The notes: generated by a model not told the origin, from the letters alone. Counted from the first letter of the stretch, positions 33,766 through 47,464 are shown. The stretch is DNA of 64,000 bases from Cephalotus follicularis (GCA_001972305.1 BDDD01000721.1:113129-177128), one strand, 5' to 3'. Numbers and translations: made by a program.

Positions 33766-35177
33766 GTAGGGCAAGCCATGACTGTACTCTTGAGATTAGT
33801 ATTCATGCATGAACTATGGTTTTGGTGTATAGATTGCATGATTACTGGATTGTTTTTGCTCACTGGTTCAATGCCATATTATGCTAGATATGTTATATGT
33901 ATCTTCATGTAGGTTTCTTGCCTTGATTACATGTTATCTTGCATGTATGTGGTTTGTGATGGTCACTGTTTGTCATGTCGTGAGGAAGAAGACGACTGGT
34001 TCCCGAAACATGCCGACGCCTTTTAAGAACATAAACGCTTTTGGGTTATCTGCTTGGTTATTGATGTGAAACACGTCGACGCCTAAGGTTCATACCTTAA
34101 TGCTTCGACACCGTAAGCAATACGCTGACGTTCAAAGGCTCCAGACCTTGAGCGTCGATGCGTTTGAATATGGACATCGACATCTTCAAACAGTGGAACG
34201 CGCTGACACTAAGGACTTGAACGTCGACGCTGAGGGAGAAAGACATCGATGTCTTCTAGTACTGTTTGGATGTTTCCATATTTAAACGATGCAAAATGAT
34301 CTCGACTACTGTTAGGGTGCATTTGACCATTTGTATGCATTGCATATACACTGTTTACTGCCTGTTTGTTCACTGTTTGTAAATAGTTTATGATTTCTAA
34401 AGTAACAATATTTAGAAATGCATATGCGAACTCGAAATGCGCTATTTTGAGTGTAAAAATATGTATTGGTTAATAACGTATTTTCGAACAAAGTGGAAAG
34501 CAATTTCCACTACTGAATTGTTAAGTATTTTCTATCTATTAGAAATGCATATTTCAAATGTTATCGCTTTCAAAATGTTTGAAAATGAACTGCCTGTTGT
34601 CGATCTAAACGATTACTACTGTACTGTTTACTGCACTGCTTATTGTTTTGATTCACTGTTGCTCTGTGAATTTACTGTGTTTGTGCATGAGCCACTAATT
34701 GCATGGTGGAGACTGCCAGCGCCGGCTAGTGGTAGGGTTGACCTAGGAGCCAGGAGTTGGCTGGATAACTCACTATACTGTACTGTTGTCTCGCTTGGTT
34801 GCATGGAGTAGGGACCGAAGTGGGAGTGAACGTGGGACTAGGAGTTGGCGGCGTTACACATGCTACCTGCCTGTTGTGATCCTTTGTGGACTTACTGTAC
34901 TGCCTGTTGGTCCTTCTCGGACATTACTGTGCCTATGATGTAGCCCTCGTCTGGTTAGTATTGTACTATTGTTTCATACATATATTTTCATATATATGTC
35001 CTTACTGATATTTTACTGTACTGTTAAAATATATATGTTTTTCATATATATATAAACCGGTATTTTACTGTACTGCATCATCTGTGCATACATCACATGA
35101 CATGCATGTAATGTTGATCCCGAGCTACCTTTATGACTTAGCTGAGTGAGGACAAAGGCTAACCCCCTACTTTACAG
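33766..35177 (+). other. Predicted leader intron inside the B LTR, with motif array 2
   Basis: The donor is AAAAG|GTAGGG at 33766. The acceptor is GGCTAACCCCCTACTTTACAG|ATTG at 35177, with a good branch point (CTAAC) and pyrimidine tract. The same pair occurs in the 3' LTR (41162-42584), in LTR D (52606-53881) and, on the minus strand, in gypsy C (55943-54523). Array 2 (34005-34260: ACGTCGACGCC, GCGTCGATGCG, ACATCGACATC, ACGTCGACGCT, ACATCGATGTC) lies within. This is a prediction from sequence only. Confidence 0.5.
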
Positions 35178-35590
35178 ATTGATGCAGTGGACCGGTTAGA
35201 CTAGCTTGGACGAAGAACAAGCCCTTATGTTGTTGTTGATGGTTTTAATTCTCCTGTTTTGTAATAAGCTGGTTTTGTCTTAAGGATACTGAAGTACTGT
35301 ACTAATGTTACTCTGTTTTACCGTATCTTTGGCTTTGTTTAACTATGGGTTGTATTAATAGTTTTATGGATCACGCTCCGTTTTGTGGGTTCTTAACAAT
35401 GACAGATTTGGTTTGAGTAGCGTGCAGTATGGGATGCACGTTACATGCTTTCAGCTTATGAGATTAATGCTTCCGCAACTGATATTTTGTTTAAAAGTTT
35501 AATTTGATGGTTTTAGCATGAGCTGAATCTTATATGTTAATTGCCTTTACCGCTTTAATGTTTTCTTACCGAAACTGGGGCGTGACAACA

Positions 35591-35603
35591 TAGTATCAGG
35601 GCA
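35591..35603 (+). other. Primer binding site of gypsy B
   Basis: TAGTATCAGGGCA differs at two positions from the initiator-Met PBS TGGTATCAGAGCA, 3 bp after the LTR end. Confidence 0.8.
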
Positions 35604-35699
35604 TATTCCAAATATGCTTAGCTAGGAAATTTTCCTCGGCAATTAATCAAGTTGTTTTCCTAAAATTGTGACTAATCGTCATCCTTCTTATAGGAACCA

Positions 35700-36780
35700 A
35701 TGGACCAAAGGAGAACGCGTGCTAGGGCTAGAGCTGTTGGAGCCAATGCCCCTGAGGAAGCGAAGATTCCGCAAGGAATGAATGTCCCCCAAGATGACCG
35801 AGATCCGATGGCCCGAATTGCGGACTTTTTCCAGCAACAAATGGCCTTTAATATGTCTAATGTGGAGGAGATGGGCCAGTATTACGTGCAGGCTCGGCCG
35901 CAACATAGATCTCCTGACCATTGCCCGGGAAAGGATGGTAACCAGTTCGGGAGGGACATTAAAAGGTTTATGAGGCAGAATCCACCCAGTTTCCGGGGGG
36001 AACTTGATGCTACCATTGCTGAAAGATGGCTGCAGGATTTGGAGAAAATCTTTGAAGTGATGGACTGTACTGACAATCAAAACTGAAGTTTGCTGTGTAC
36101 CGTCTATGGGGTGAGGCCACTCATTGGTGGGAGATGGTCAAAGCAAAATGGGAATCTCAAAGGCTTGATAGTACTTGGGACAGGTTCCAGACAGAGTTCT
36201 TGGAGACTTATGTTCCACGGAGTGAGAAAGAGCGCCGGGAGATGGAGCTCTTGGAGTTGCGACAGGGGGAAATGACAGTGACTGAGTATCAAGCAAGGTT
36301 CATGGAGCTAGCCAGACATTCACCCTATCTGGTAGCTGATGAAGTAAAGAAGATACGGAGATTCCTGAGAGGTCTGCGGCCGGATCTTCGATCAAGGATT
36401 AGGGCTATGGAGCTGGGGACTTTTGTGGAGGTTGCACAGAAAGCAAGATTACTGGAGACAATATCCAGGGAAGACCGGGCTGAGAGAGCTCGAGCACAAC
36501 AGAATAAACAGAGTCTTACACAGTCCTGACCAGCATCATCGAAATGGCAAGATGGTGGTTCTCCGACGAAGTCGTCTAAGTACAAGTCTCAGCAGACAGC
36601 TTCACAGGGTACTCCCAGCCAGGGTAGTAATAATAGATCCGGAGGTTGCTACTATTGTGGTCGCATGAGACACCAACAGAAAGATTGCTGGAGGTTTAAT
36701 GGCTGGTGCTTGAGGTACAGGGCACCTGGTCACTCGGTGAAAGACTGTCCGAAGAGTTCAGCTACAGCGCCTACTGGACC
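35700..36780 (+). pseudogene. Gypsy B gag
   Basis: The ATG at 35700 gives MDQRRTRARARAVGANAPEE. The gag domain includes FRGELDATIAERWLQDLEKIF. A one-base deletion near 36081-36085 shifts the frame relative to the homologous gypsy C. 36095-36529 continues (LWGEATHWWEMVKAKW, LELRQGEMTVTEYQARFMEL, RRFLRGLRPDLRSRIR), with a TGA at 36527. Two CCHC knuckles follow at about 36646-36755: [14 protein letters not shown] is intact in spacing, while the second reads [14 protein letters not shown] and has lost a Cys. Confidence 0.9.
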
Positions 36781-39700
36781 AGGGAGTAGTAGTGGTGCGG
36801 CTGCGGGACCGTCACAGAGGAAGAACACTAGCAAGGGCGTCGCAAAAGGTAGAGTTTTTGTACTTGCTCAGGCAGAGGTTCCAGAGTCGACTTCCGTTGT
36901 TGGAGGTACTTTGTATATATATGGTTTTTCTGCTAGAGTATTAATGGATTCTGGAGCATCGCATTCTTTTATATCTGCACGTTTTGCATCTTGTTTAGAT
37001 GTCACCCCTGACTGCTTGTCATGTATGCTTGATGTGAGTACACCGACTGGGACTTCTATGTACACTGACTTAGTATATAAGAGTTGTGAGATGTCTATGG
37101 CAGGCATTTCTTTCTATGCAGATTTGATAGTGCTGCCTATCCGTGACTTCGATGTTGTAGTGGGAATGGATTGGCTATCAGCACACCGTGCTCGTATGGA
37201 TTGTTACAATAAAACTGTGGATTTTTGTCTGCCCGACGGAACGACTTTCCAGTTCAAGGGAGACAAAGGGTTCTCGACACAGATCATATCCTTTATTCGA
37301 GCATCGAGATACTTAGAAAAGGGATGCGAGGGATACCTGGATTATGTGATTGATAGAAGGAAAGAGAAGGGTTTGAGCGTGGAGGAGATTCCAGTGGTGT
37401 GTGAATTTCCGGATGTATTTCCTGACGACTTGGGATCTTTACCACAGAAGAGGAGTATGGAGTTCGTAATTGATCTTGTTCCTGGAACGACTCCTATTTC
37501 TAAATCACCTTATCGGATGGCTCTTGCCGAGTTACGAGAGCTGAAATTGCAGTTACAAGACCTGATTGATAAGGGTTTTGTAAGACCCAGTGCCTCTCCG
37601 TGGGGTGCGCCTGTACTGTTTGTCAAGAAGAAAGATGGGTCGATGAGGCTCTGTATCGACTACAGAATGTTGAACAACGCAACTATCAAGAACAAGTATC
37701 CTCTACCCCACATCGAGGATTTGTTTGACCAGTTGCAAGGATCAAGGGTGTTTTCCAAGCTCGATTTGAGATCGGGCTATCACCAGCTGAGAATAAGGGA
37801 AGGAGACATTGAGAAAACTGCCTTTCGGACACGGTATGGTCATTTCGAGTTCTTGGTGATGCCGTTTGGTGTTACCAATGCACTGACAGTTTTCATGTCT
37901 TTGATGAATGACGTATTCCGGCCATACCTGGACCAGTTTGTCGTGGTATTTATTGATGACATACTGGTATATTCAAGGAGTGAAAAGGAGCACACTCATC
38001 ATCTAAGGCTAGTATTGCAAGTTCTCAGAGAACATTGGTTGTACGCCAAGTTTGGCAAGTGTGAATTCTGACTTGATCATGTGACCTTTCTCGGTCACAT
38101 CGTATCTTGGGAAGGCTTGACGGTGGATCCGTCAAAGACTGAAGTGGTGCGAGACTGGCCACGACCAAAGAATGTGACAGAGGTACGCAGTTTCCTTGGA
38201 TTGGCAGGGTATTACAGGAGGTTTATCCAGAATTTTCCAAGGAAAACCGTGCCCTTGACTAGATTGACCCAGAAGAAGACCTTATTTGTCTGGGATGAAG
38301 ATTGTGAACCTAGTTTCCGTGAGTTAAAGGATCGATTAACTTCTGCTCCTATCTTGGAATTACATGAGGGTAATGAGGGTTTCACAGTCTGCAGTGATGC
38401 ATCGGATAAGGGCTTGGGCTGCATGCTGATGCAGCAAGGAAGACTGATTGCTTATGCTTTAAGGAAGCGAAATCCATATGAAGAAAACTACCCAACGCAT
38501 GACCTTGAAATTGCAGCTATTATCTTCGCCTTTCAGAAGTGGAGGCACTATCTTTATGGGGTGCAGTTTGAGATCTTTACCGATCATAAGAGTTTGAGGT
38601 ATCTATTTTGTCAGGACACACTGAACATGAGGCAACGCAGGTGGGTAGAATTCTTTAATGATTATGATTGCAGTGTTTAGTACCACCCGGGGAAAGCGAA
38701 CGTGGTCGCTAATGCCTTGAGCCGCAAGGCTATGGTTGCCAGTGCGATGGTGTCGCAATGGAAGATGTTAGAAGATTTCCAAGAGTGGTTTCAGTTTAAT
38801 CAGTCACCTGGAGTCTTTATGGCTAGCATGAGAGTACAACTAGGTTTGCTTGACGAAATAAAGAACGCTCAAGCACACGATCCTGACTTGCAAAGGATTC
38901 AAGAGAATCTGGACTCGGAGTCTGATTTTAGGGTACATGCCGATGGCGTCTTAAGATTTCGGGGACGGGTGTGTCTTCCGAATGAACCAGGGTTGAAGAG
39001 TGAGTTACTTTACGGGGCTCATAGGTCACAGTAGAACATTCACCGTAGTAGCACAAAAATGTACCAAGACATGAAGAGGGATTACTGGTGGCCTGGCATG
39101 AAACGAGAGATCGCCGAGTATGTGGCAAGGTGTTTGACTTGCCAGACAGTTAAGGCCGAGCACCAGAGACCGGCAGGGTTGCTACAACCTTTACCAATTC
39201 CAGAGTGGAAGTGGGAACAAGTAACGATGGATTTTGTTTCGGGTTTTCCTCTGACTCGGAACCGTCACAACGCCGTGTGGGATATCATGGATAGACTCAC
39301 CAAATCAGCACACTTTCTGCGTACACACGTTACGAATTCTGCGAGCAAGCTGGCTCGGTTGTATGTGAAGGAGATAGTGAGGCTGCACGGTGTTCCATTC
39401 AGCATCGTATGTGATAGAGATGCCATCTCCACTTCCAACTTTTGGAAGAGTTTTCAGACAGCTTTCGGGACAAAGCTAAACCTGAGTACTGCCTTCCGCC
39501 CTCAGACCGATGGGCAGTCTGAGCGTACCATCCACACCTTAGAGGATATGCTACGGGCTTTCATTATTGATTTTGCTGGTACATGGGAGGATCACATACC
39601 TTTGATAGAGTTTACTTTTAATAAAAGCTATCATTCCAGTATCGGCATGGCGCCGTTCGAAGCCCTGTATGGGAGGAAGTACAAATCTCCTGTATGTTGG

Positions 39701-40266
39701 GATGAGGTTGGGGAGTGACCTTTACTCGGGACTAAGTTAGTGGAGGAAACTTCAGAAAAGATCAGGATGATTAAAGAGAAGCTGCTTGCTGCTCAGAGTC
39801 GGCAGAAGAGCTATGTGGACAGTGTGAAGAGAAGACCTCTAATCTTTAATGTGGGTGATCACGTGTTTTTGAAGGTATCGCCTTGGAAGGGGGAACAACG
39901 ATTCAAGAAAAAGGGAAGAGTAGCTCCACGCTACATTGGTCTTTTTGAGGTTTTAGAGAGAGTCGGGGAGGTAGCATATCAGCTTGCCTTACCTCCTGCA
40001 CTGTCAAACGTGCACGCCGTCTTTCATGTATCTATGCTGAGGAGATATATCCCAGACCCGTCACATGTCCTGGATTATGATACTGTTCCGGTACGAGATG
40101 ACCTATCTTGTGAGGAGTTGCCTGTACGGATTCTAGATTGGAAGACGTAGTTTTTGAGGAACAGAACCATCTCCATGGTGAAGGTTCAATGGCAGTTTCA
40201 CCGACCGGATGAAGCAACTTGGGAACGTGAGGAGGATATCCGAGAGCGTCACCCATACTTGTTCTA
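36781..40266 (+). pseudogene. Gypsy B pol: PR, RT, RNase H, INT, chromodomain-like tail
   Basis: One frame runs from 36665 to the terminal TAG at 40264, broken only by nonsense codons at 38069 (TGA), 38678 (TAG), 39032 (TAG), 39716 (TGA) and 40148 (TAG). PR has [12 protein letters not shown] (about 36946). RT has [22 protein letters not shown] and an intact FIDD at 37949-37960. RNase H has [18 protein letters not shown] and TDHKSLRYL, but VANALS replaces VADALS. Integrase has CLTCQTVKAEHQ, the D of MDRLTKSAHF, CDRD and PQTDGQSERTI, then PRYIGLFEV, HVSMLRRYIPDPSHV and the DEATWEREEDI tail. Most stops are explained by C-to-T or G-to-A changes at Arg, Gln or Trp codons. Confidence 0.93.
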
Positions 40267-40313
40267 GTTTTGTTTTAAATTTCGAGGACGAAATTCCATG
40301 AATGAGGGGTGCA

Positions 40314-42994
40314 TGTAACGCCCGGGACCTTTACGTGTTGTAATTTCACAATGTAAATGTGTTTTTATTGTGGGATTAATAAAATGATGGATTTTTGGAC
40401 CTCGATGATGTTTTCCAAACTCTAATAATTTTAATTTTAGAGTAAAAATGTTAAAGAAATGTTTGAAGGGCAAATTGATGCAAAATGGCACTGTTTTGGG
40501 GAAAACGCGTCGACGCCTTTTGGAAAGCATCGATGTCTTTGGAACTGAGAGACGCATGTAACTGCATGCACATGCACATCGATGCAGGCAAGGACATCGA
40601 CGCCCTCACGTAAAAAGGGAAAAGACGTCGACGTCTTTGAAGAAGACGTCGATGCGTAACATCAAATGTCAGGCACGTTACTCTGCTGACAAAATAACAC
40701 GCAAATGAACGGCTTTTGAGGCTTTAACCAGGCATCTTGACTTGCATAAGTGACGTGTTGAGCATGCTGGTGTGTTACCAGACACACTCCAAAACGTGTC
40801 CTTAACTTGGTGCATGCAAGAGTAGTGCCACCTTCATGACCTGCAACCTGCAAAAAATGAAGAGGGGACAAAAACAATAAGTGAAGATGGAGGACACGGG
40901 AGAGAGTGCATGCAACAGACATAGAGAAAGAGAGAGAGGGTTCCCAAAAGCATAAAAACTCCTCTCCTCATCCTTGGTTCAGCTAAACGACCAGAGTAAG
41001 AAAACAGAAAGCGAAGGAGAAAGGTTCCTCCATTGTTGAGCATTTTGGAGCTTGGAGCTTGAAGCTCGTGGCTAGCAGCAATGGGACGATCCTTGGAGCG
41101 GCTGTAACCGGTTCTAGGACGTAAAGAGGTGGACTTTCTAGTTCCAAACTTGGAACAAAAGGTAGGGGAAGCCATGACTGTACTCTTGAGATCAATATTC
41201 ATGCATGAACTATGGTTTTGGTGTATAGATTGCATGATTACTGGATTGTTTTTGCTCACTGGATCAATGCCATATTATGCTAGATATGTGATATGTATCT
41301 GCATGTTGGTTTCCTGCCTTGATTACATGATATCTTGCATGTATGTGGTTTGTGATGGTCACTGTTTGTCACGTCGTGAGGAAGAAGACGACTGGTACTC
41401 AAAACACGTCGACACCTTTTAAGAACATCGACGACTTTGGGTTATCTGCCATGTTATTGACGTGAAACACGTCGACGCCTAAGGTTCCTACCTTAACACG
41501 TCGACGCCGTAAGCAATACACTGACGTTTAAAGGCTCCAGACCTTAAGCGTCGATGCGTATGAATATGGACATCGACGTCTTCAAACAGTGGAACGCGCT
41601 GACACTAAGGACTTGAACGTCAACGCTGAGGGAGAAAGACATCGACGCCTTTTAATAGACATCAACGTCTTCTGGTACTGTTTGGATGTTAGATTATTTA
41701 AATGATGCGAAAAGATCCCGACTCCTATTAGGGTGCATTTGAGCATTTGTATGCATTCATATACACTGTTTACTGTCTGTTTGTTCACTGTTGTAAATCG
41801 TTTATGATTCCTAAAGTTACGATATTTAGAAATGCATATGCGAACTCGGAATGCGCTGTTTTGAGTGTAAAAATATGTATTGGTTAATAACGTATTTTCG
41901 AACAAACTGGAAAGAAAATTCCACTACTGAATTGTTAAGTATTTTCTATCTATTAGAAATGCATATTTCAAATGTTATCACTTTCAAAATATTTGAAAAT
42001 GAACTGCCTGTTTTCGATCTAAACGATCACCACTGTACTCTTTACTGCACTGTTTTGATTCATTGTTGCTCTGTGAATTTACTGTGTTTGTGCTTGAGCC
42101 ACTAGTTGCATGGCGGAGACTGCCAGCACCGGCTAGTGGTAGGGTTGACCTAGGAGCCAGGAGTTGGCTGGGTAACTCACTGTACTGTACTGTTATCTCG
42201 CTTGGTTGCCTGGAGTTGGGACAGAAGTGGGAGTGAACGTGGGGCCAGGAGTTGGCAGCGTTACACATACCGCCTGCCTGTTCTGGTCCTTTGTGGACTT
42301 ACTGTACTGCCTGTTGGTCCTTCTCGGAAATTACTGTGCCTGTGAGCTAGCCCTAGCCGGGTTACTACTGTACTGTTGTTTCATACATATATTTTCATAT
42401 ATATGTCCTTACTGATATTTTACTGTACTGTTAAAATATATATGTTTTTCATATATATATAAACCGGTATTTTACTGTACTGCATAATCTGTGCATACAT
42501 CACATGACATGCATGTAATGTTGATCCCGAGCTATCTTTATGACTTTGCTGAGTGAGGACAAATGCTAACCCCCTACTTTACAGATTGATGCAGTGGACC
42601 AGTTGGACTAGCTTGGACGAAGAACAAGCCCTTATGTTGTTGTTGATGGTTTTAATTCTCCTATTTTGTAATAAGCTGGTTTTGTCTTAAGGATACTAAA
42701 GTACTGTGCTAATGTTTATCTATTGTACCGTACCTTTGGCTTTGTTTAACTATGGGTTGTATTAATTGTTTCATGGATCACGCTCCGTTTTGTGGGTTCT
42801 TAACAATGATAGATTTGGTTTGAGTAGCGTGCAGTATGGGATGCACGTTACGTGCTTTCAGCTTATGAGATTAATGCTTCCACAACTGATATTTTGTTTA
42901 AAAGTTTAATTTTATGGTTTTAGCATGAGCTGAATCCTATATGTTAATTGCCTTTACCGCTTTAATGTTGTCTTACCGAAACCGAGGCGTGACA
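40314..42994 (+). repeat. 3' LTR of gypsy B (2,681 bp)
   Basis: It runs from TGTAACGCCCGGG to GAGGCGTGACA. Array 1 is at about 40500-40660 and array 2 at 41400-41690. Array 2 has one extra about 20-bp unit (GACATCGACGCCTTTTAATA, about 41639) that the 5' LTR lacks, so word number changed after or during the last replication cycle. Confidence 0.95.
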
Positions 42995-43532
42995 CCCGAT
43001 GAGGCTGAATAGACCAGAGAGAAACTAGAATGGGGGCGTCGTTGCTAGTAACGGATTGCGATCCATATTTACTCATCCCGGTAAGGCAATGGGCCAGACA
43101 GAGAACAGACATACGATAGACAAAGAATACAAGGCTGCATATTTTTACATCGTTCTGAACTACGATGAAGTCAGCCCTCTGGTTGAGTAAGTACATATAT
43201 ATTGTACTAAGTTTATACTCTATCTATATGAATTGTGCAATTTGAACGTATCTCACTTATATTTTTTGATGTAGTGAGTACAAACAACTAGTCATGGAAT
43301 TAAACCCTAGCATTACCCCCAAACAAATCGAAGAAGAACGTGATGCACACTTTGTGAAATGGTTTCAAAGCCGTGTAAGTAATGCTAGAATATGTCAACA
43401 AGGTGTTCGTAAGTTTCATGATTTTTAATTGTTGATGTTGATTTCTATGTTGCGTGTGTACATTGCACACTTAATAGGTTTAGAACGACAAAGAAGTTGA
43501 CGCCCGTCTACAACATTTAGCAAGTGCACCTG
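42995..43532 (+). pseudogene. CACTA transposase, middle exons
   Basis: After the B insertion the frame resumes (IDKEYKAAYFYIVLNYDEV) up to a donor GTAAGT at 43187. A short intron ends GTAG at 43274. The next exon (YKQLVMELNP, HFVKWFQSR) ends at a GTAAGT at 43375. The third exon starts after TTAATAG at 43477 and runs to the E insertion. In-frame TAG codons lie near 43013 and 43481. The content matches the DUF4218/DUF4216 boundary of TNP2 proteins. Confidence 0.82.
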
Positions 43533-44492
43533 TGTAACACCCCGCGCCCGCAGGGCAGACACGTGGCATTACACTCAATCCAATACACAAAACAATGGTC
43601 GGGACTAGCAATATAAAAATGCGGAAAACTTAAAACTTTGCAATACATATCAGTTGCGGAAGAAACAATACAAATCCATCCATACAGTACAAAGCAAAGC
43701 TTTTACAATATAGTCTTTTACAATACATCATCAATCCTTCAATACAGTATTACAATACAATACATAACAAATCAATCCTTTTGCTACGATGTCTCAAACA
43801 GCTCTGCGATGCCCAAACGGTCATGCAATCGAGTCGAGTCTTCAATCTTTCTGTCCGCTGCTACCTGCTGCCCTACCTATGCCGCACACAAAGGTACAAC
43901 ACAGCCCCACCCCGAAGGATGGGGTTAGCCACACTGGCTAAGCAGAAACCCCATGCAGCATGTATGCATGTACAATGTGCAATATCGGTGACAATCTATA
44001 CAATGTCAATGTGCAGTGTACAATATCAATGCATGACATGGCAAATGTACATGTACAATTGGCGATCATACAATCCGTATGACAGTGGCCCATAACAGAG
44101 CATACGGATAGGATCTATAACAATCAATCAATGGCAGACACTCAATGGTGGTGTATGAAACACCCAATCAATCAATCAATATCCTATAGAGCATGCGACC
44201 GAGTCAATACAATGTCAATCGGTTAGCAGTGATCAATCCCATGGAAGGTAGTCCTTCAAAAAGGATGGGAGATCTATCTACGGTTTCCAGATTGATCAGG
44301 TCTGGGACCCATAGATCTTCCAGCCTATGGCTGGGTCAATACGGTCTCGATGAGCTACAACCGAGGGAGCTACTGATACCGTTAGGGATCCACGGCCTCA
44401 AGGGAGCATCAATCGACAATCAATCGGTACCGCTCGTCAGTGGGTCAATACAATACAAAAAATGAAACGATCGGTATAATAGGTGGACAGAG

Positions 44493-47426
44493 TGTAACAC
44501 CCCCGATTCGGAACCGGGATCACTCCCGAATCGGGATCAGTGTGTCACACAAAACTGAACTAAAAACAAATCAAGATCTTAATCTTAATCATCATCAATA
44601 CGTGGTGGTTCTAAAAATCTAAAAACATGTATCATCTTGGAACATAAACTGAATCTGAAACATAATCTGAAAACTTTGTCATAAACCAAAAATCACAATA
44701 CTATTTAGATAACTAGCCTATACACGACCATAGCACTACTAAGAACATAACCTGATCAAACTCCTAGATGATCCTCTGAGATGGGGTAACTCTCTCATCA
44801 CACTTGCGCATGCTGTCCCTGAAAACCTGCCGCATGGAAAACAAAAACGCGGCTGAGCAAACCTCAGTACAGATAGAGAATCATAAAACAGTTTACGAAC
44901 AGTTTATGAAACAAATTAATAACGAAACAACATAAATACGAATCAAAACAGAACAGTTATGAAACAAAACAGAACAGTTACGAATCATAACAGAACGAAA
45001 CAAAACTGTATCCGAAACAAAACAATATCATGCTCAATACAGTATCTGAAACAAACACGATACGATACAAAACATTTTACGAAACGAAACACTCTATGAG
45101 ACAGAATAGAACAATTTACGGAACAAAAGAAAATGGTTTCTTAACAGTACGAAACAAACAGATTACGGAACAAAACAAAGCAGTAAACGATAAACGATAA
45201 TTTTAAAGCAGTAAGATTTCAAAGTTAACACAAAACATACATCTTAATCAATAAATCAGTTTAAATATTCTTTGAAATCATATATGAACTTTCATAAAAA
45301 CCAAATCCATAACTTTCAAAACGTATGACAAACTTTTCAAAACATAAGTTTCATACTGAGCCACATAACATATCACTTATCTGATCACACATCTGATCAC
45401 ATATAGCAAGGGAGTAGCTAATTCCACATGCTCACTAGAATTGAAGTGTACGGCACTACACAAGTCAATTCTCACATACATATATCCGATCACACCTCGG
45501 ATCATATATATGATTCACACCTCAAATCTCATAAACTAGAATCAATTCATACGCCTCTATCATACATAGGGGATCCACAAATCCACCTCATGGGATTTGT
45601 TCATACACTCAGAGACGCCGTAGTCTAATCACACCGCTACGGAACTGTCACGTCCCCGTGCCAGGCCTGCGACGTGCCTATGGTACGCCCCATAGGTGGG
45701 TACAATACTCAGTATTTCAAAAACATTTATTTATCAAAATCAATTCAAAATCACATAACATATGTTTTCACTTAACATATTCGGAAACCGCTCACAACGG
45801 TATCGTAACATATCGTATCATAACATAACGTATAATAACATATCGTATCATAACATATCGTATCATAACATATCGTATGGATAAAGTCGGAATCATTTAA
45901 AATGTCAAACCAACTTTAAATTCGAAATGTATCAAAATCATGAAACATCATTGTTTTCATAAACGAAGATGCTTAGCAAAACAGTTTCAGTTCGAATGTC
46001 AGATAGCCAAAGAACAGAAAATTCCGTACATATCCATTAGGCAATAAAATGGGTTTTATTCAATCAAAAACCGATCGATGATAACCAAGAAAGGGGATCC
46101 ATACCAAATACAGAATCTGAAATTATCTCAAATAAAATTAGAAGGATATCCAAGAAAGAAGGACATCCGTACTTCATTTACTAAAACAAAACCGAATTTA
46201 TCCCAACAATACCGAAGGAGATATCAAGGAACGAAACATCCGTACAAAAACATAACCGACTTTATTCAAATAAAATCGAACGGAGTATCCAAGAACGAAA
46301 GAATAATCCGTACATTAATCATAAAACCGAATTCATTTAAACAAAACCAACAGAGAAATCCAAAGCAAAGAGAATCCGTACAATAACAAAAGATAAAGCT
46401 GAAATTTATTCCTTAACAAACCAATAGGAGGGTATCAAAGAATGAGTTATCCGTACCTCATACGATCACCAAAACAACCTCAAGAATATGTATCGAGACT
46501 TCTCTAGACCGCTCATCGGTTGTTGCAAATATCTAACAGAAATAAAATCGTTCTCATAAGGACTTGAAATAAAATCAGACCTCGACTCATGGGTCATTGT
46601 ACACTGTTCATGACCATATAACATAATGATAGGTTTATTAAGTCCAATTCGTAGAAGTCTCATCTAAACATAATTTCGAATTCACTAAGGTAAGTCCAAT
46701 TTGTCCAATTTGTCCAATTTCAAATCATAATACTAGTTCAGCTCATAATATCATAAAACGATTACATAAATACATAATTCAACCGAAATCAGAATGTAAC
46801 GGAGTAAGGTTCAGAGTTTACCAAAAGTAGTCAAAACGGAGCATAGAGCCATAATCACATCGTGGAACTGGAGCGGATCACACCTATGCGGAGAACGGAG
46901 TCGGAAAACTATCTGAAACGAGTCACAGGAGACAGCCGCGCGTGGGCACACGCGCCACCGCTGGCCGGCGCGTGTCTGTCACGCGTCGCCGGTCAGTCAC
47001 AAAAAAGGGCCGATCTGGACCATTTGAGGCCGGTGATTCCATATCTGAGGCGCGTTTTCCATGAAACCGTCGTATTTGGCCGAAACAGACGCTTTTGACC
47101 GTGGTTGACTATGTCACCGATCTGCTTTTCCGGCGTCCTCAAGGGTCGAGGCTGGTCGGGTTCACTTCCTCTCGTTGCCAGGATGCCAAATATGTGACTG
47201 GCTTGTCGTGCTGTCACCAGAGTGGGAGAATCGACGCCAAACAGGTCTGAGAGAGAGAAGACGTCGCGCACGCCGTTGGAAACGTCGGCCGGTGCAGGGG
47301 TTGGGTGCGGTGGACTCAGGATGTTGCAGGGGTTCAACTGGTGTCTTCGCCGGTGCCATATCGGTGCCGACAGCGACGGTAGAGGGTGAGAGGGGAGAGA
47401 TAACGGGAGAGAGAGAGAGGTTGGCC

Positions 47427-47464
<38 letters not shown>

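Larger units (their letters stand above)
32918..35587 (+). repeat. 5' LTR of gypsy B (2,670 bp)
   Basis: It runs from TGTAACGCCCGAG to GGGGCGTGACA. It contains motif array 1 (33090-33260), a TATA-like CATAAAAAC (33555-33563), a predicted intron (33766-35177) with motif array 2 (34005-34260) inside, and a CTAACCCCCTAC block at about 35159. It is homologous over its length to 40314-42994. Confidence 0.95.
32918..42994 (+). mobile_element. Gypsy B, two-LTR chromovirus inserted in the CACTA transposase
   Basis: The 5' LTR is 32918-35587, PBS 35591-35603, gag 35700-36780, pol to 40266, PPT-like GAATGAGGGGTGCA at 40300-40313, and 3' LTR 40314-42994. Flanks CCTGA (32913-32917) and CCCGA (42995-42999) form a TSD with one mismatch. 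Removing the element and one TSD copy restores the reading frame of the CACTA transposase across the site. In the first 325 bp the LTRs differ at about 19 positions (about 6%), so the copy is not recent. Domain order and the C-terminal RNRTISMVKV...DEATWE segment suggest Tekay/Del or a close chromovirus clade. Confidence 0.93.
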
